This document shows positions 35,141-48,916 of a DNA stretch of 64,000 nt, piece by piece; position 1 is the stretch's first letter, and each line of letters begins with the position of its first letter. The stretch comes from Epinephelus fuscoguttatus (taxonomy: Eukaryota; Chordata; Actinopteri; Perciformes; Serranidae): NCBI RefSeq assembly GCF_011397635.1, contig NC_064772.1:12353035-12417034 (forward strand). Direction: 5' to 3'. A program made the position numbers and the translations under genes. A model generated the notes under the pieces. That model was not told where the DNA came from. It made no database searches and worked only from the letters and a program-made list of their open reading frames with translations.

Positions 35141-35465
35141 CCTTATATAGTGTAGTTTCTACCCTCAAACTCATCCGTTAACTCCAACTGAATCCAATAA
35201 AGCTCTTATGACTCTTAGGGGTGTTTCTCCTTTGGTTATTGCACTTGCTCAAGCAACTGTGTGTAAACCATTATATACAGTTGGAGTTAAAGGATTAATT
35301 TGAGGGTAGAAACTACACTATATAATGGTTCTCCCTGGTAAATGCATACAACCCTTATGTAGTGTAGTTTCTACCCTCAACCTTATCCGTAAACTCCAAC
35401 TATAGAATCCATTAAAGCTCTTATGCCCCCCCTCCTTTGGTAATTGTACTTGCTCAAGCAATTGT
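35141..35465. repeat. direct-inverted-direct repeat triplet
   Basis: Copy 1 (35141-35258) begins CTTATATAGTGTAGTTTCTA. Copy 2 (35274-35327) is inverted, with TGAGGGTAGAAACTACACTA. Copy 3 (35351-35465) is direct again, CTTATGTAGTGTAGTTTCTA. Copies 1 and 3 also share AAAGCTCTTATG, CTCCTTTGGT and CACTTGCTCAAGCAA (or nearly). Copies 1 and 2 form about 50-bp inverted termini, as in a small MITE. Confidence 0.75.
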
Positions 35466-36549
35466 TTGTTAAGAATCCTTACTGCTGCAATAATCAATAT
35501 TTTATTACTACCAATTGGTTAAATGAGCTAAAGGAAGAGTGGTTATTAGACTTGCATTCACCAGGTGGCAAGAGACACGACATCCGGCACTTATTGTTCA
35601 GTGATTCTTGGGGTCAGTCTTTGCCCCTCTGTGACTTGATTTACTAATGTGTGCAGATTTGTGTGGTTTTGTTTAACAGGGCCTGGATCTAGGAGACAAA
35701 TCAGCACTTTAATCACCTTGGCTGTCATTTTTACTCTGGCCACTAAAGTAGATTTATCACAATTCAATGAAGTAATGGCACAAAGTGAGGCAGCGGCTTA
35801 TTATTAACTGCTCTACCAACACAGAGCATCGAGGAAGCGGTAGGGACACGTTCTCATGTTAGTTTCTGATTAGCAGAGCTGACTGCAGGAGATTACATTT
35901 ACAGCTACAAACACCAGATATATATGTACTGGAAATCAAGCTTGAATCCACTTAAATAACATTTTCAGTTGTGTTATTAAAATATTCCAAATAGTGTTTT
36001 ATTTTATTGCCTGCTATTCTAATTTCAAATAAATAATTCAGTTCTGTATTTTGGGGGGCAGGAGCGGCAAGTGCTGGAATTTGTAATTTACGTGACAACG
36101 CCTGAACGCAACACAGGCGCCGCTCCAATTGACTGTGTTCAGTGCTGCGCTGCGCTGCTGTGTGAGCTGCATGTTACACACTGTCTATAACAATAATTAT
36201 GGCAGGTAACAAACTGCGTCGGACTCGGGTCGTTTTCGGTCAGGTAAATGCGGCCTGAGCCGCATCAATTTTTCCTAAAGATGATGTCTGTCATTATGTT
36301 CAAGTGTTTGTTTTTCTGACAAGTTTGGTTTTAATTAGTTATTTAATGCTATAAAACTGGGATTTTACAACATGACTGTCAACTGTGTGAGCCAGTTGTT
36401 GGGCTCACATTCAGCAGCGCTGCTCGAGATTGGCCGGGCAGCTGTATGGGTGGGAAACTTGAAACTCAGAGCCTGTGACTGCGTGGACTCTGGCTCCACA
36501 TGACGTTATGAGAGCATGATGGCAGCGGCCATATCCAGGATATTTTACC

Positions 36550-37447
36550 TAGGATGACCATATTTTGATTTCCAAAAAAGAGGACATTCGGCCAGCCACG
36601 ACATAGCCTACTTAAGTGATACTCGCAGTTTACTCAAAGATGCCTTATCATTTTAATATTTTTAAAATTTATATGTATGGATAGAAAATTCAGTTATATT
36701 ACAAAATAATATCTGTCAAAGACAGAAATTCAGATAGGCCCCAATAGGGGACACATACACACACTAGAGTGTGGCGATCCGAGCCCGACGGTACCCGACG
36801 GGTCGGCTGGGTTTGGTCAAAAATGTAGCTATAAATTGTATTCGGGCTAGGGTCGGATTCGGTCAGCTTTCAGTGAAAATGTAGTGTAAAAATAAATAAA
36901 ATCCTATTGTCTGTCCTGTTTATTGCTTGGGCACTGTTATTTATGTGACAACACCTGAACATAACACACACAGACACACATTGGCTGTTTGTTTCGACCT
37001 CTCTCCTCGCTGGAAGTCTCGGACCTCCAGCCACCCGCCTCCACCTTGATTAAACGCTGAAAATTAAATAAAAGAGGGAGACAGGTTTTTCCTATTTGAT
37101 CTTATGTTGTTTTATTTCTCCCTCTCCTCTCGCTGGAAGCGTCGGACCTCCCGCCTCCCGCTCCCGTCTCAAACACGGAGGTCTCCCTCTCCGCTGAGCA
37201 CGCCTGGCCTGTTAAATAGCCTGTAACCGTAACAGCTGTGTGACACAAACTCAGTGCTTTGGTCATTAAATAATGTCAGACTTGGTTTGGGCTCGGACAG
37301 AAATATGCTGCCCGTGCCGCACTCTAACACACACACACACAAACACACGGACCGGACATTATCATCAGTTTATAAAAACCCCCTGGACGCCCTAGACGGG
37401 ACGTGCAAAGTGGACATGTCCGGGCAAAAGAGGACATTTGGTCAGCC
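36550..37447. mobile_element. hAT-like element (outer)
   Basis: Ends TAGGATGACCA and, as reverse complement, AGGCTGACCA. It is flanked by identical TATTTTACC at 36541-36549 and 37448-37456. Both inner ends contain AGAGGACAT. Length 898 bp including an inner insertion at 36765-37326. Confidence 0.75.
36765..37326. mobile_element. hAT-like element nested inside 36550-37447
   Basis: Starts TAGAGTGTGGCGATCCGAGC and ends in CGCACTCTA (reverse complement TAGAGTGCG). ACACAC-type repeats flank both sides, consistent with insertion into a CA tract. The interior has the GAGCCCGACGG and GTACCCGACGGGTCGG motifs. A related fragment occurs at about 36050-36290. Confidence 0.65.
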
Positions 37448-37509
37448 TATTTTACCTTTACCTCTGTACAGTGGGGGTGTAAGTGGAGATGTGTCGTCCC
37501 TCTTTATAT

Positions 37510-37772
37510 GGTAAATGGGCCTGCACTTGTATGGCGCCTTTTTAGTCTCACGAACACTCAAAGCACTTTAACACTACCTGTCACCTTCACCCATACATTT
37601 ACACACTGGTGGACGAGGCTACCATGCCATCTGCTACACAGTTTAAACACACTCATACTCCGATGGACCAGCCATTGGGAGCAATTTGGGGTCCAGTATC
37701 TTGCCCAAGGATATTTTGACATGTGGACTGGAGGAGCCAGCGATCGAACCACTGATCTTCCAATTAGTGCAA
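37510..37772. repeat. common teleost dispersed repeat
   Basis: Contains GTAAATGGGCCTGCACTTGT, CACTCAAAGCACTTTA, GCAATTTGGGGTCCAGTATC, TTGCCCAAGGATATTTTGAC and GCCAGCGATCGAACCACTGA. I recognise these from a highly repeated teleost element. Class not certain. Confidence 0.75.
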
Positions 37773-38924
37773 GGTAGACTACATATGTAAACAGCATATG
37801 GTAGTACAGCAATATAGCACATAGTAGAAAATGTAGGTAGTAGTTTGCAGTTTTTAAAACAACTCAGACCAAAACATTTAGTCTGAATGTTAGAAGAAGC
37901 TTCAGCAGAGTGACCGTGAGACAAAGTAATAAAAAAAGTGAACACCATCTGATTTATCTGTTTCTTTTGTACATCAGCGGTCGAATCTGCCATTGATAAT
38001 GAATGTCAGAGTGTACAAATGGCTGCCACGGGTCTGATGCATGGTATTGCTTACACATCTAGTAAAAAAGAAATGTCTGCTCATTATCATCCATCTCACT
38101 TACTCCTTCACTTTGTCTCTTAATCACCCCAACCCCCAACAACACACACACATCCAGTACACACAACACCATAATAGACTAGGGCACTGGACTGTTTTTC
38201 TAATTGGTGTGTATTGATGAGTTGCCGCTGGTGTTGCCACAGATACAGGTCATTAACGTTACCCCCTGCTTGGCAATGTAAGACGCACTGGAAGACACAC
38301 ATGCAAACACATACACACAATGACAAGTTCAAGTTGCCATGGGAACTGCTGAAATAAATGAATGGGATATGATGTGTGCAAGGAAAATCAATAAATGGAC
38401 ATGCTTTCTGCTGCAATCTCAATCTCTTTTTGTCCTCCATCCATCAGCACCCTCCATCCTCTGTCTGCCACCTCGCTCCGCTTCTCTCTTATCACACACG
38501 TTTCAAACTCACCTTATCAATCACAGTAAAGTTACAACGTGAAGGAGCAATGTAATGTCTGAGTTTTATAAGAACCTGAACAGAAAGAAACAAATCCAAC
38601 AAAAAGCAACACAGTGAACCACAATCAGATTTACTGTGACAATGGAAAGGCAAAAAATCATCCCAATAAGAATAATACAAATGAAGAAAAACATTAATAG
38701 GAATCTAAGTAATCACAGGTCTATCAAGTTCATTTTTTTCACTGTGGAGTTGTGAAATTTCAAAATAAACCTGGCAGTCAATGTTGATATTTTTGCAGCT
38801 ACCACAAAGAAATCAATATATGGGAAACACTGCACTAGCTTGATGAGCAGGGAATGCTAAATGCTGCAGGTTAAGTTTACTTCAAAAAGTATATACTTTT
38901 AATATATTCTATATAGTACATTTT

Positions 38925-39160
38925 ACTTATCACTTTTGTATGCAGTATATGATGTAGCTGAGATAAAAATATGAAAAACTGACTTACGTCATGTGTTGTG
39001 CCTCAAAGTCTCTAGAAGGAAATGATTCAACTTTTTCACACTGTCCGTGTTAAAAAACAAAACAAAACAAACAAAAAAAATCAAAATAAATATTTGTAGA
39101 ATCACAATAGTTAAAAATCGCAATACATATAGAATTTGCACCCAAGTATCATGATAGTAT
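38925..39160. repeat. dispersed repeat family R2, copy 2
   Basis: Second copy of the family at 15735-15990, same orientation. It shares TATGCAGTATATGATG, ATCGCAATACATAT and GCACCCAAGTATCATGA. Confidence 0.65.
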
Positions 39161-40281
39161 CAAATCAGGTGACAAGCATATCGCATGACAGGTGGATTGG
39201 CCGAAAATTAATTATCAACAATTTAAATTAATCATTTACGTCATTTATCATGGAGCAGTGGTGTTAAGAGACTTACTATTGAATAATGTGAACATACATT
39301 TTACCCAACTTTACTCATCTTTGCATATCTGTATATGAGAAAAAATACCAAAGTAAATAAGAAATTATTATTCAAATTTAACAATTTTGATAGTTTAGTA
39401 TTGTTTATTTAGAATAAGCACAGAATTTTGTTATAGATGCTATTGACTATTTTACAAAAAAAAAAAAATAAAAAATTACATGACAGGTGGGTTTGCCTTT
39501 TACACAGGCACATATGGCAAATGGCACTGTCTTGTTGGGCAATCACTCATAAGGGCCCATTCTCCACCCAAAGCATTGTTGGAGGGCCCACTCTTTCCAT
39601 CTTTACTCACGCCACTGTGATGGAGAAATCCTTAAGATTTGCTATTTTTAACCTCTCAAAATGTGTGAACACTGGGTTCTTGGAGATTATGATGAGCATG
39701 TTTTTTTTGTTGTTGTTGTTTTTTTTAAACTATTTTCTGCCATTTCATTTTGACTAAAAGATTGTATAAACAGAGTAATCAATAATGAAAATAGCGTAGT
39801 TGCAGCCCTACTATTTTAAAATTGGAACCAGCTTGTGTCAAAGTAATGAGTGCTTCAAAAAGCAGAATGAGAAAATGTAGTCAGATAAAAAGAAAAACAG
39901 TTTAAATAACTTCTGGTGATAATGATTTTAATGTAGAAAACAAAATCTGAACATTAGGTTAGGGATGACAATCTTGAATTTTAATGATCACTCCTGATAT
40001 TCAGAAAATCTATCCTTCACATTTTCTGATAAATTTGTGAAATCTGTGAAAATACTTCCTTTATTCCAGAGCAACATGAAATACTACAAACAAGCTGACG
40101 TGTGAGTGCACCTCTGTAACAGAGAGACAGAAAGACAAATGGAGAGAGTGCATCATGAGTGCTTGTGATTCTGTGAGTTCATCTGCCTCAGGCTGAACTG
40201 CAGCAGAATGAATATAAATGTCTGACACAAAACGGATATTGAAACAAAAGGGGACAGAAACCAAGACAGGACTGTATCAAA

Positions 40282-40283
<2 letters not shown>

Positions 40284-40331
<48 letters not shown>
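40284..40331. repeat. (AC)n microsatellite
   Basis: Perfect AC dinucleotide tract of about 48 bp. Confidence 0.95.
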
Positions 40332-40333
<2 letters not shown>

Positions 40334-41399
40334 ACACACATAATACAAAACATCCCAAATCTCAGGTAGTTTAATCTCATATTAAACCTTAAAAATAAGA
40401 CAGCAGATTATCAAAATGATGATGCAAGATTCCACAATTTAAAAAGACAGAAAAGAGAAAAGGCTTTAAGACTTAAACCAAATCACAATGTTTGTTTTCA
40501 ATCATTTCCAGATGGAAAAACCCCACAGCACATACATAAAATGAAATGGCGCTGAGCAAATGCTGCCTCAATTGGTTAGTTTTAAAAGCCCACCTGAAAA
40601 AAAAAATCAATATCAGTTTGAGTGTACGCTATATTTAGAACGTTTTCACTGCTTTTCCTCGCCACCAGACAGCCCTTCCAACAGGGGACTGAAGCTGTTA
40701 TCACAAAGCCACCAGACTCTACTGACAAACAGTCATTTTACTTCACTGAACATTGCAGGAAGTTGCTGGCCCACACTTGGCTCACTTGGTTAGTATGTAA
40801 GGTAAAGCGGTAAAAAGTACTCCAAATACAGCAAATGCTTAAATTGATATAGGTGTTTTTTTAGGTGGGTTTTGTTAGGCTGCTAAACACACACTGCTTG
40901 ACTTTCTTGCAAGTGGATTTGGTTTAACAAAGACACTAGCAAAGCAACAAAGTACATAAAATAAGCCCAGCAGAAACGTCAGGTAGGTCGGACCACAGTG
41001 TTTTACCATATATTTTACCATATATTTTTTAAATGTTACAGTTACGGCTAAAAAAATGACAACAGAAATAAAAAAAGCCTGCCAATTTCAGGTATCGCAG
41101 CAACTGAAAATTGCTGGTTGCTACCTGGAAGTGATTATTTACATTGGTGCACAACACAGTGATTCATTCTATATGAGATAAAATTTCACTGTAAGTACCT
41201 AACTACAATTTTCTGTATTTAGCATTTTTTGCATTTATGCTCAATCATAAATGAATCTTGGGGAATTCATTAACATGGCTGCTAATAAATACTGATCTGA
41301 TATAATTCAGTTTACCACAGTTACCATTAAATTTGAAATATAGGCTCCGTTACCTAAATAAAAAATCTAGTCATGGTATCTTTACTTAATATATACATT

Positions 41400-41405
41400 T
41401 TTATT
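41400..41405 (-). terminator. candidate polyadenylation signal of phex
   Basis: AATAAA on the minus strand, about 400 nt downstream of the phex stop codon. It is a candidate only, since other AT-rich hexamers lie nearby. Confidence 0.3.
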
Positions 41406-41804
41406 CCCGTAAGAAAGGTTCTAGCTTTATCAACACATACTTACAGTACATATATGGCTGCTGTCAAAGGGGACAGCCTCTTTTTTGCAACATATCTATA
41501 ATCCATAACGTATGGTCCTTAACAAATGGCTTCAGTCATAGTTTATGAAGTAACTGCAGCATATGCAGTAAATGTACCTGTGGAAACAGTTACAGATCTG
41601 TTGCAGTAATAGTACACAGTAGCTCATTAAAATGGCTTCAGTCTCTAACACTTTCCACTCTTACCCAAACATGAGTGTAGTTTCTTTGTGTGAGAAGAAC
41701 TCATTTTTGTTCCCACATCATGTAAACTATGCGTGCTAAGTCCAGCATCATCTGCCTTTTCAACAGACGTCCTGCTGGTTCAGGGTCAAGCTGAGGTTTA
41801 AAGG

Positions 41805-41907
41805 TCACCACACCCGACAGGACTTTGCACCTCGGTTCATAACCGACGACTCGGGGCAGCTGAATGCTTTCCGAAACTCTTCATAGTTACTCATCGCTCC
41901 AATAACT
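41805..41907 (-). CDS. phex: phex exon 22 and stop
   Basis: Acceptor TGCCCTGCAG|AGT; 103 nt to TGA at 41807-41805. It encodes [18 protein letters not shown], then [11 protein letters not shown]. It matches human RVNGAISNFEEFQKAFNC and MNRGMDSCRLW, including the C-terminal Cys of the family disulphide. Confidence 0.95.
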
Positions 41908-41962
41908 CTGCAGGGCAACAATGATGGTAAAAGTCAGGTTTTGAGGATTGTGTGTGGAATCG

Positions 41963-41965
<3 letters not shown>

Positions 41966-42006
<41 letters not shown>
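41966..42006. repeat. (GT)n microsatellite next to phex exon 21 donor
   Basis: About 41 bp of GT on the plus strand, so (CA)n in phex sense. It begins 7 nt after the exon 21/intron 21 boundary and fills about 40% of the 106-nt intron 21. Confidence 0.95.
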
Positions 42007-42008
<2 letters not shown>

Positions 42009-42013
42009 CTCAC

Positions 42014-42090
42014 CTGTATTTTGGTGGACTGTGAGCTCCACTCTGGATCTGGTCTCTGGCTGCTTCTGGTCTGTATGAGTTACACCTCAC
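42014..42090 (-). CDS. phex: phex exon 21
   Basis: Acceptor TACTCTGTAG|GTG, donor TACAG|GTGAGC; 77 nt. It encodes [20 protein letters not shown] then SPPKY, matching human [20 protein letters not shown]. A long CA repeat (sense strand) starts 7 nt into the following intron. Confidence 0.95.
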
Positions 42091-42145
42091 CTACAGAGTA
42101 CAAGTACATAGGATAAATGGTTTCATTGTCAATGGGTGCGGTTAC

Positions 42146-42880
42146 CTGATGACTTGTCATTCGGAATAAAATAAATCTGAATGAAATCATTCGGAATTAC
42201 AGTTTTTCCAGGTAGTTTACATGGTAAATATTCATTCCGAATGAGGGTTTACACGGGAGATCAGTTCAATCGCCTTTATTCAGGTTTGCGCAAGGTTAGG
42301 GGCAGGGAAGGTTTCTGATTGGATAGGGGGCGGGGCAGATGTTACATGTTTAAGTTTACCGGAAGAAAACACTGTAGTCCTCGCTCCGGATAACAAGATG
42401 CTCGATGACGCCATTCTTAGTGCCTTTTTCGGGCTTGTTTTGCTTATATTCTTGAAGCAGCAGTACGACAACAACCTTGTTCTGCTAATGCTTCGTGTGT
42501 TGAGGAGGGGAAGAGAGGCAGAAGGTCAAAGAAGGGAGACAGAAGACCGTGCTGTGGCGAATGGAACCGGTGACTGCAACGAGTCCGACTGTGCTATCTC
42601 AGCCCGTTGCTATGTGCGCTATATACGTCATCACACCAGAAGGGCAAGGAAATGAGCATGCGCAGAAAGACCGGAATGAACTTAAAAAGGAATGAGTGTA
42701 CACAAGTGCGAGAAATTCTTTCATTCGGAATTATAAACAGACTATTCCAGCCCCTTACATCGGATTGAATTTTCAATCGCATTGGCCATTTTCAATCCGA
42801 ATTAGGTGTTTACAAGATCACTTTCAATAGGAATGAACTTTCATTCCGAATGAAAAGGGAATTAAACTGTCCATGTAAAC
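42146..42880. mobile_element. MITE-like element with TCATTCGGAAT termini
   Basis: The left part has GACTTGTCATTCGGAAT and repeated CATTC(G/C)GAATGA. The right part has TTCATTCCGAATGAAAAGGG and ends near GTCCATGTAAACAC. As reverse complement this gives GTGTTTACATGGAC then TTCATTCGGAATGAA. The ends are imperfect inverted repeats. An 85-codon open frame at 42398-42655 (MLDDAILSAFFGLVLLIFLK) is unassigned; it may be the start of a lost transposase. Confidence 0.55.
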
Positions 42881-43429
42881 ACACTGAATGTGTACTAAGG
42901 ACCAGTTTTGAGAAGTAGCTAGTTACATGTTACTAAATTACAAAATACAAGTAAATGTTATCAGTTAAATGTTAATGAAGAAAAAATATGTAAACTACTC
43001 AAAATGTTGGTGATTATAGGGGTGACATCAAAAATATATTCTTTCTCGTAAAAAAGTTCATATGTAGAATATAACTTTAATTATTTGTCTTTTTACTGTG
43101 TATGAACGCTGTCTTTTGGCAGAGCCTATTTCTGGACATTTTTCAGTTTTATTGCCCAGCTTAAATCATTTGTTAGAAAAGCAATGGAATGTAATAAGTT
43201 TGATGAAGTACTTAAAATAGTTACATAACTAGTAATCTGTAACTTATTACATTTCAAATGTAACCCTGCCAACACTGCTAGGTACAAATGTTACTCCTAC
43301 AGATTCGAGGTTGCTGGACAGCGACACGCTGGAGACTGATTTGTTTGCCCACGGGCGGCTGCTGTGGCAGGGCCGCATCCCCACGTCCTTGATCTTCGGT
43401 TTTCCAGCGGACCATTCGAGCAAGTCCGG

Positions 43430-43715
43430 CTTCTCTGCTGCTAAAGCTGCTGCCGGGATACAGCTGAGAAGAAGCCGGCTGCTAATGCTATGTACCGGGA
43501 CACTGCTAATGCTGCTGCAGGGATACAGCTGAGGAGAAGCCGGCTGCTAATGCTATGTACCGGGACACTGCTAATGCTGCTGCAGGGATACAGCTGAGAA
43601 GAAGCCGGCTGCTAATGCTATGTACTGGGACACTGCTAACGCTGCTGCCGGGATACAGCTGAGGAGGAGCTGGTTGCTAATGCTATGTACCGGGACACTG
43701 CTAATGCTGCTTGCC
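43430..43715. repeat. 65-bp minisatellite, about 4 copies
   Basis: GGGATACAGCTGAG recurs at 43456, 43521, 43586 and 43651, a 65-bp period. Each unit also has AAGCCGGCTGCTAATGCTAT (or one change) and CGGGACACTGCTAA. It is GC-rich compared with its surroundings. It lies within a longer repeat whose end (TTACATATAGCTCCTTTAAG near 43978) I recognise from teleosts. Confidence 0.85.
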
Positions 43716-44587
43716 GTGCTGCTGTAGCTCAGTCGTAACTGTAACTGACGCTGAGACTCTACTGACTGTGTGACTGGTAGACGGCGGTGGGTGGCGCAAC
43801 AGGCCAAAACACAAATTCAAAACATAAACGTGATTTGCGGACCGTAAAATATGTTTTTAAATGTGAATATTCTGGCCGTACTATTGTTGTCAGTGAGCTC
43901 AGTATGTTCTATGAACATTATTCCTTAGTCTCTTTGACATATTAGGAGGATTTTACGACTATTTGCTTTAGATTTCTTACATATAGCTCCTTTAAGAAAC
44001 AACAAAGAAATTACTAATTAAGCAGAATGGCTCCTTTCACAATAATATAGGTTATATTATAATTACTGATGTATTTATGTGCATCACTTTAATGCTACAG
44101 TTGGTAAATGTGAAGCTAATTTTAATACTTATATATTACTTGCTATATTAATTAGCTTAATCTATAATAATGCATCCTAATTAATTTGTTGATTACATTT
44201 TGTTTTAATAATCTAAATCTATAAAGTAACTAAAGCTGTCAAATAAATGTAGTGCAGTAGAAAATACAATATTTGCCTCTGAAATATAGTGGAGTAAAAG
44301 CAATATGCAGCAAAAGATGGAATTATTTCAAATGAAGAACAAATACTTCAAAATCACCCTTGGGTACAGGACTCAAGTAAATGTGCTTTGTTAATTTAAA
44401 TCCATATGAACAGTGGTGGAAAGTAACAGTTTGATTTTATGATACATTTGATTACACATCGCAATTTCTGAACCACAAACACAACTGATACAAAGACTAA
44501 TGTAATGTCATACAGCTTTAGATTTTTCAGTTGAAACTGCCTTGAAAGCTGTAAATCTTACCAGTTTAAGCCTTACAGCAACTCAAC

Positions 44588-45301
44588 TTTAAAGGGGCAG
44601 TTCACCCCAAAATGAAAAAAACTATTCCTTCCTCTTACCTATAGTGCTGTTTATCAGATTAAGTTGTTTTGGTGTGAGCTGCAGAGTGCTGGAGATACCA
44701 GCTGTACAGATGTCTGCCTTTTCTCCAATACAATGGAACTAGTTGACACTCGGCTTGTGGTGCTCAAAGCGGCAAAAAGTTAATTTGAAAAACTCAACAG
44801 CAAAGTCTCTTCCCAGAAATCATGACCTGGTTACTTAAGATAATCCACAGACCTTGTTGTGAGCAGTTTCATGTAGGGGCTATTTTCTTTCTAACAAACT
44901 ACACCTGGCAATCGTATCACCATGCAGAAGGAAGTGGGCATCTACTCATGGGCGAGAGGCTCCTGCTTGTGTCAGCGCAAAATGTAAACTTTAATGGGGT
45001 CCTGCTTGGCTGAGCTGAAACATTAGCTATCTTAGTGGTACTAGGTGAGGTAGCAGTAAATGCACACATGGTGATATGGTTTGGGGGTGTATCTCAGTAG
45101 AAAGAAAATAGTTCCCACATAACACTGATCACAACAAGGTCTGTGGATCATCTTGAGTAACCGGGTCATGGCAGCAGACATCTCTACAGTCGATATCTCC
45201 ATTACTCAGCAACTCACACCAAAACAATCCAGATTGATAAATAGCACTACAGGTAAGAGAAAAGATATATATTTTCATTTCAGGGTGAACAGTTCTTTTC
45301 A
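44588..45301. mobile_element. foldback MITE
   Basis: Ends AAAGGGGCAGTTCACCCC and, as reverse complement, AAAAGAACTGTTCACCCTG. Inside, 44822-44900 (CATGACCTGGTTACTTAAGA; CCACAGACCTTGTTGTGA) is inverted at 45095-45170 (ACAACAAGGTCTGTGG; TTGAGTAACCGGGTCATG). The element can fold on itself. Confidence 0.7.
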
Positions 45302-45425
45302 CTTACTTCTGCTAAGCAGCTACTCAGGGGGAAATATTTAGACAGGACAACAGAAGAGCAGATAAGTGCTCTTACTGGTTGAATCATGGTGTTGGTAGAG
45401 TGGAAAAAATAGCTTGTGTCCTTAC

Positions 45426-45530
45426 ATGAGCATAGCTTAAGAAGAACAGTTGGTTGTTGTTCAGTCCGACTCCAGGCAGCCGAGGCTCCTCCACACCACC
45501 TCTGCTCTCATCCACCCACCGCCTGTACGC
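45426..45530 (-). CDS. phex: phex exon 20
   Basis: Acceptor TTGTGTGCAG|GCG, donor CAT|GTAAGG; 35 codons. It encodes [20 protein letters not shown] then [11 protein letters not shown], matching human [20 protein letters not shown] and [11 protein letters not shown]. Confidence 0.96.
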
Positions 45531-46309
45531 CTGCACACAAACATACAGGGAACATTTTCTCACCTGGGTTTCTAAGCATGACAATGGCAAGTTTTATTAA
45601 TAGTCCTTTCACACAATGGAAATGTGGGGTTTCGAAATACAGGTAACTCACAACTAAATGCTAACCAATTACAAACTTAGGTGCAGGTGATAAACATAGG
45701 CGTCACTACAAACAAACACATGCCAAGGTAATAACAAGCACAGGGGAAAACTACTGAGGGCATGCACTGGTATTCATGCTGGTTCACTGGCACGGCTTAC
45801 TGGCACACCTGAACACAATAAAATCATAATTAAAGTAATTAGTTACACCAATAATTTTCAGCGTGAAAGGTCAAGTGTCTGCTTTTAAAAACGCCTAAAA
45901 ATGTTTTCGCAAGATCAGGAAAGGCTTGTTTTCTGTCATGTAAGAAAACAGATCATACCCTAAAAGACTCTCTGATTCCTCCATTGTCTGCAATGTTTTC
46001 TGCCAGAGTCCTCTTGCCTCGCACCTAGAGAACAAAAAAGAAACCCCACAAAGCACAAATTCTCACATTATTACTTCAAGTATTTATCAAGGTTACAGTC
46101 ATACATTCTGGATCAGAGCGACCTGACTCTGACTACTGAAACACATTAAATAGCACATAATAAAAACAGAATTACACACTTGAATAAGCCTGTAAAGTGT
46201 CAGACTGACATCATGCAAGAATATTCTTGACTGGATTGTTATTCTAATGTGCTTTAATGTTTTTAAGGGATTATTTTGTTGCTGTATTCTGTAGATTCAA
46301 ACTTCTTAC
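45531..46309 (-). other. phex: phex introns 18 and 19
   Basis: Introns 18 (46025-46309) and 19 (45531-45958), separated by exon 19. Both have GT-AG ends and contain nothing else I recognise. Confidence 0.8.
45959..46024 (-). CDS. phex: phex exon 19, third zinc ligand
   Basis: Acceptor TGTTCTCTAG|GTG, donor AGG|GTATGA; 22 codons. It encodes VRGKRTLAENIADNGGIRES then FR. The Glu of ENIAD is the third zinc ligand (human Glu642) and the Asp is the conserved supporting acid; both are present. Confidence 0.97.
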
Positions 46310-46440
46310 ATTCAGGCTTGCTTCCTCCCAGTGGTAGCCATTATACTGCTCAATCATACACTGTGTCTTCTCATTGAAGGCTATTACAGACGAGTTGCTC
46401 CACCACTGGTCAAGGTTGCCATTCTTGTCATATTTGCGAC
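46310..46440 (-). CDS. phex: phex exon 18
   Basis: Acceptor ATGAACAG|GTC, donor AAT|GTAAGA; 131 nt. It encodes [38 protein letters not shown] and SLN. It matches human [15 protein letters not shown] and [20 protein letters not shown]. Confidence 0.96.
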
Positions 46441-46528
46441 CTGTTCATGAAAAGCAATACATACAAAATAAATTACCACTGTGTTAGAAATTTCTGATGT
46501 GGTTTTCTGAGGTCATTGTTGGTGATCA

Positions 46529-48168
<1,640 letters not shown>

Positions 48169-48223
48169 CTTGGATACTCTCTTCCCCAAAAGAAGGGTTT
48201 TTGAAGCTCTCCCGCGGGAAATC
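48169..48223 (-). CDS. phex: phex exon 16
   Basis: Acceptor CTCATTTAG|GAT, donor CCAAG|GTGAGA; 55 nt. It encodes FPAGELQKPFFWGREYPR, matching human FPAGELQKPFFWGTEYPR at all but one position. Confidence 0.96.
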
Positions 48224-48775
<552 letters not shown>

Positions 48776-48812
48776 TCACAGCATGTCGACACAGATTAGT
48801 CCTGTCACTCAC

Positions 48813-48916
48813 TCTGTACGAGGGACGCTCTTTCGGAGCCAGGCGATATCCGACTGGGCGATGAACTTCAACGTCTGCATCACATTGCCGTAGTAGTCCC
48901 TCTCACTGAACGCTAA
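48813..48916 (-). CDS. phex: phex exon 14
   Basis: Acceptor ATGCTTCAG|TTA, donor ACAGA|GTGAGT, phase 2. It encodes LAFSERDYYGNVMQTLKF, then DIAWLRKSVPRTE, matching human IKFSEADYFGNVLQTRKY and FFWLRKAVPKTE. Confidence 0.95.

Larger units (their letters stand above)
26641..41804. other. intergenic region between ptchd1 promoter and phex 3' end
   Basis: No coding exon was found on either strand. It contains the MITE 27581-28529, inverted minisatellite array B (29190-30060), CA/GT microsatellites, a direct-inverted-direct repeat (35141-35465), nested hAT-like elements (36550-37447), and dispersed repeats at 37510-37772 and 38925-39160. Stretches at about 30430-30660, 30950-31200, 33340-33800 and 35645-35910 are not obviously repetitive and could be regulatory. 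31300-33300 and 39800-41400 are AT-rich with nothing assigned. In human, the region upstream of PTCHD1 carries the lncRNA PTCHD1-AS; no lncRNA can be called here from sequence alone. Confidence 0.6.
42091..45425 (-). other. phex: phex intron 20
   Basis: 3.3-kb intron with canonical ends. It holds the MITE at 42146-42880, an element with a 65-bp tandem repeat (43430-43715) and the foldback MITE at 44588-45301. The rest is AT-rich with nothing recognised. Confidence 0.85.
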
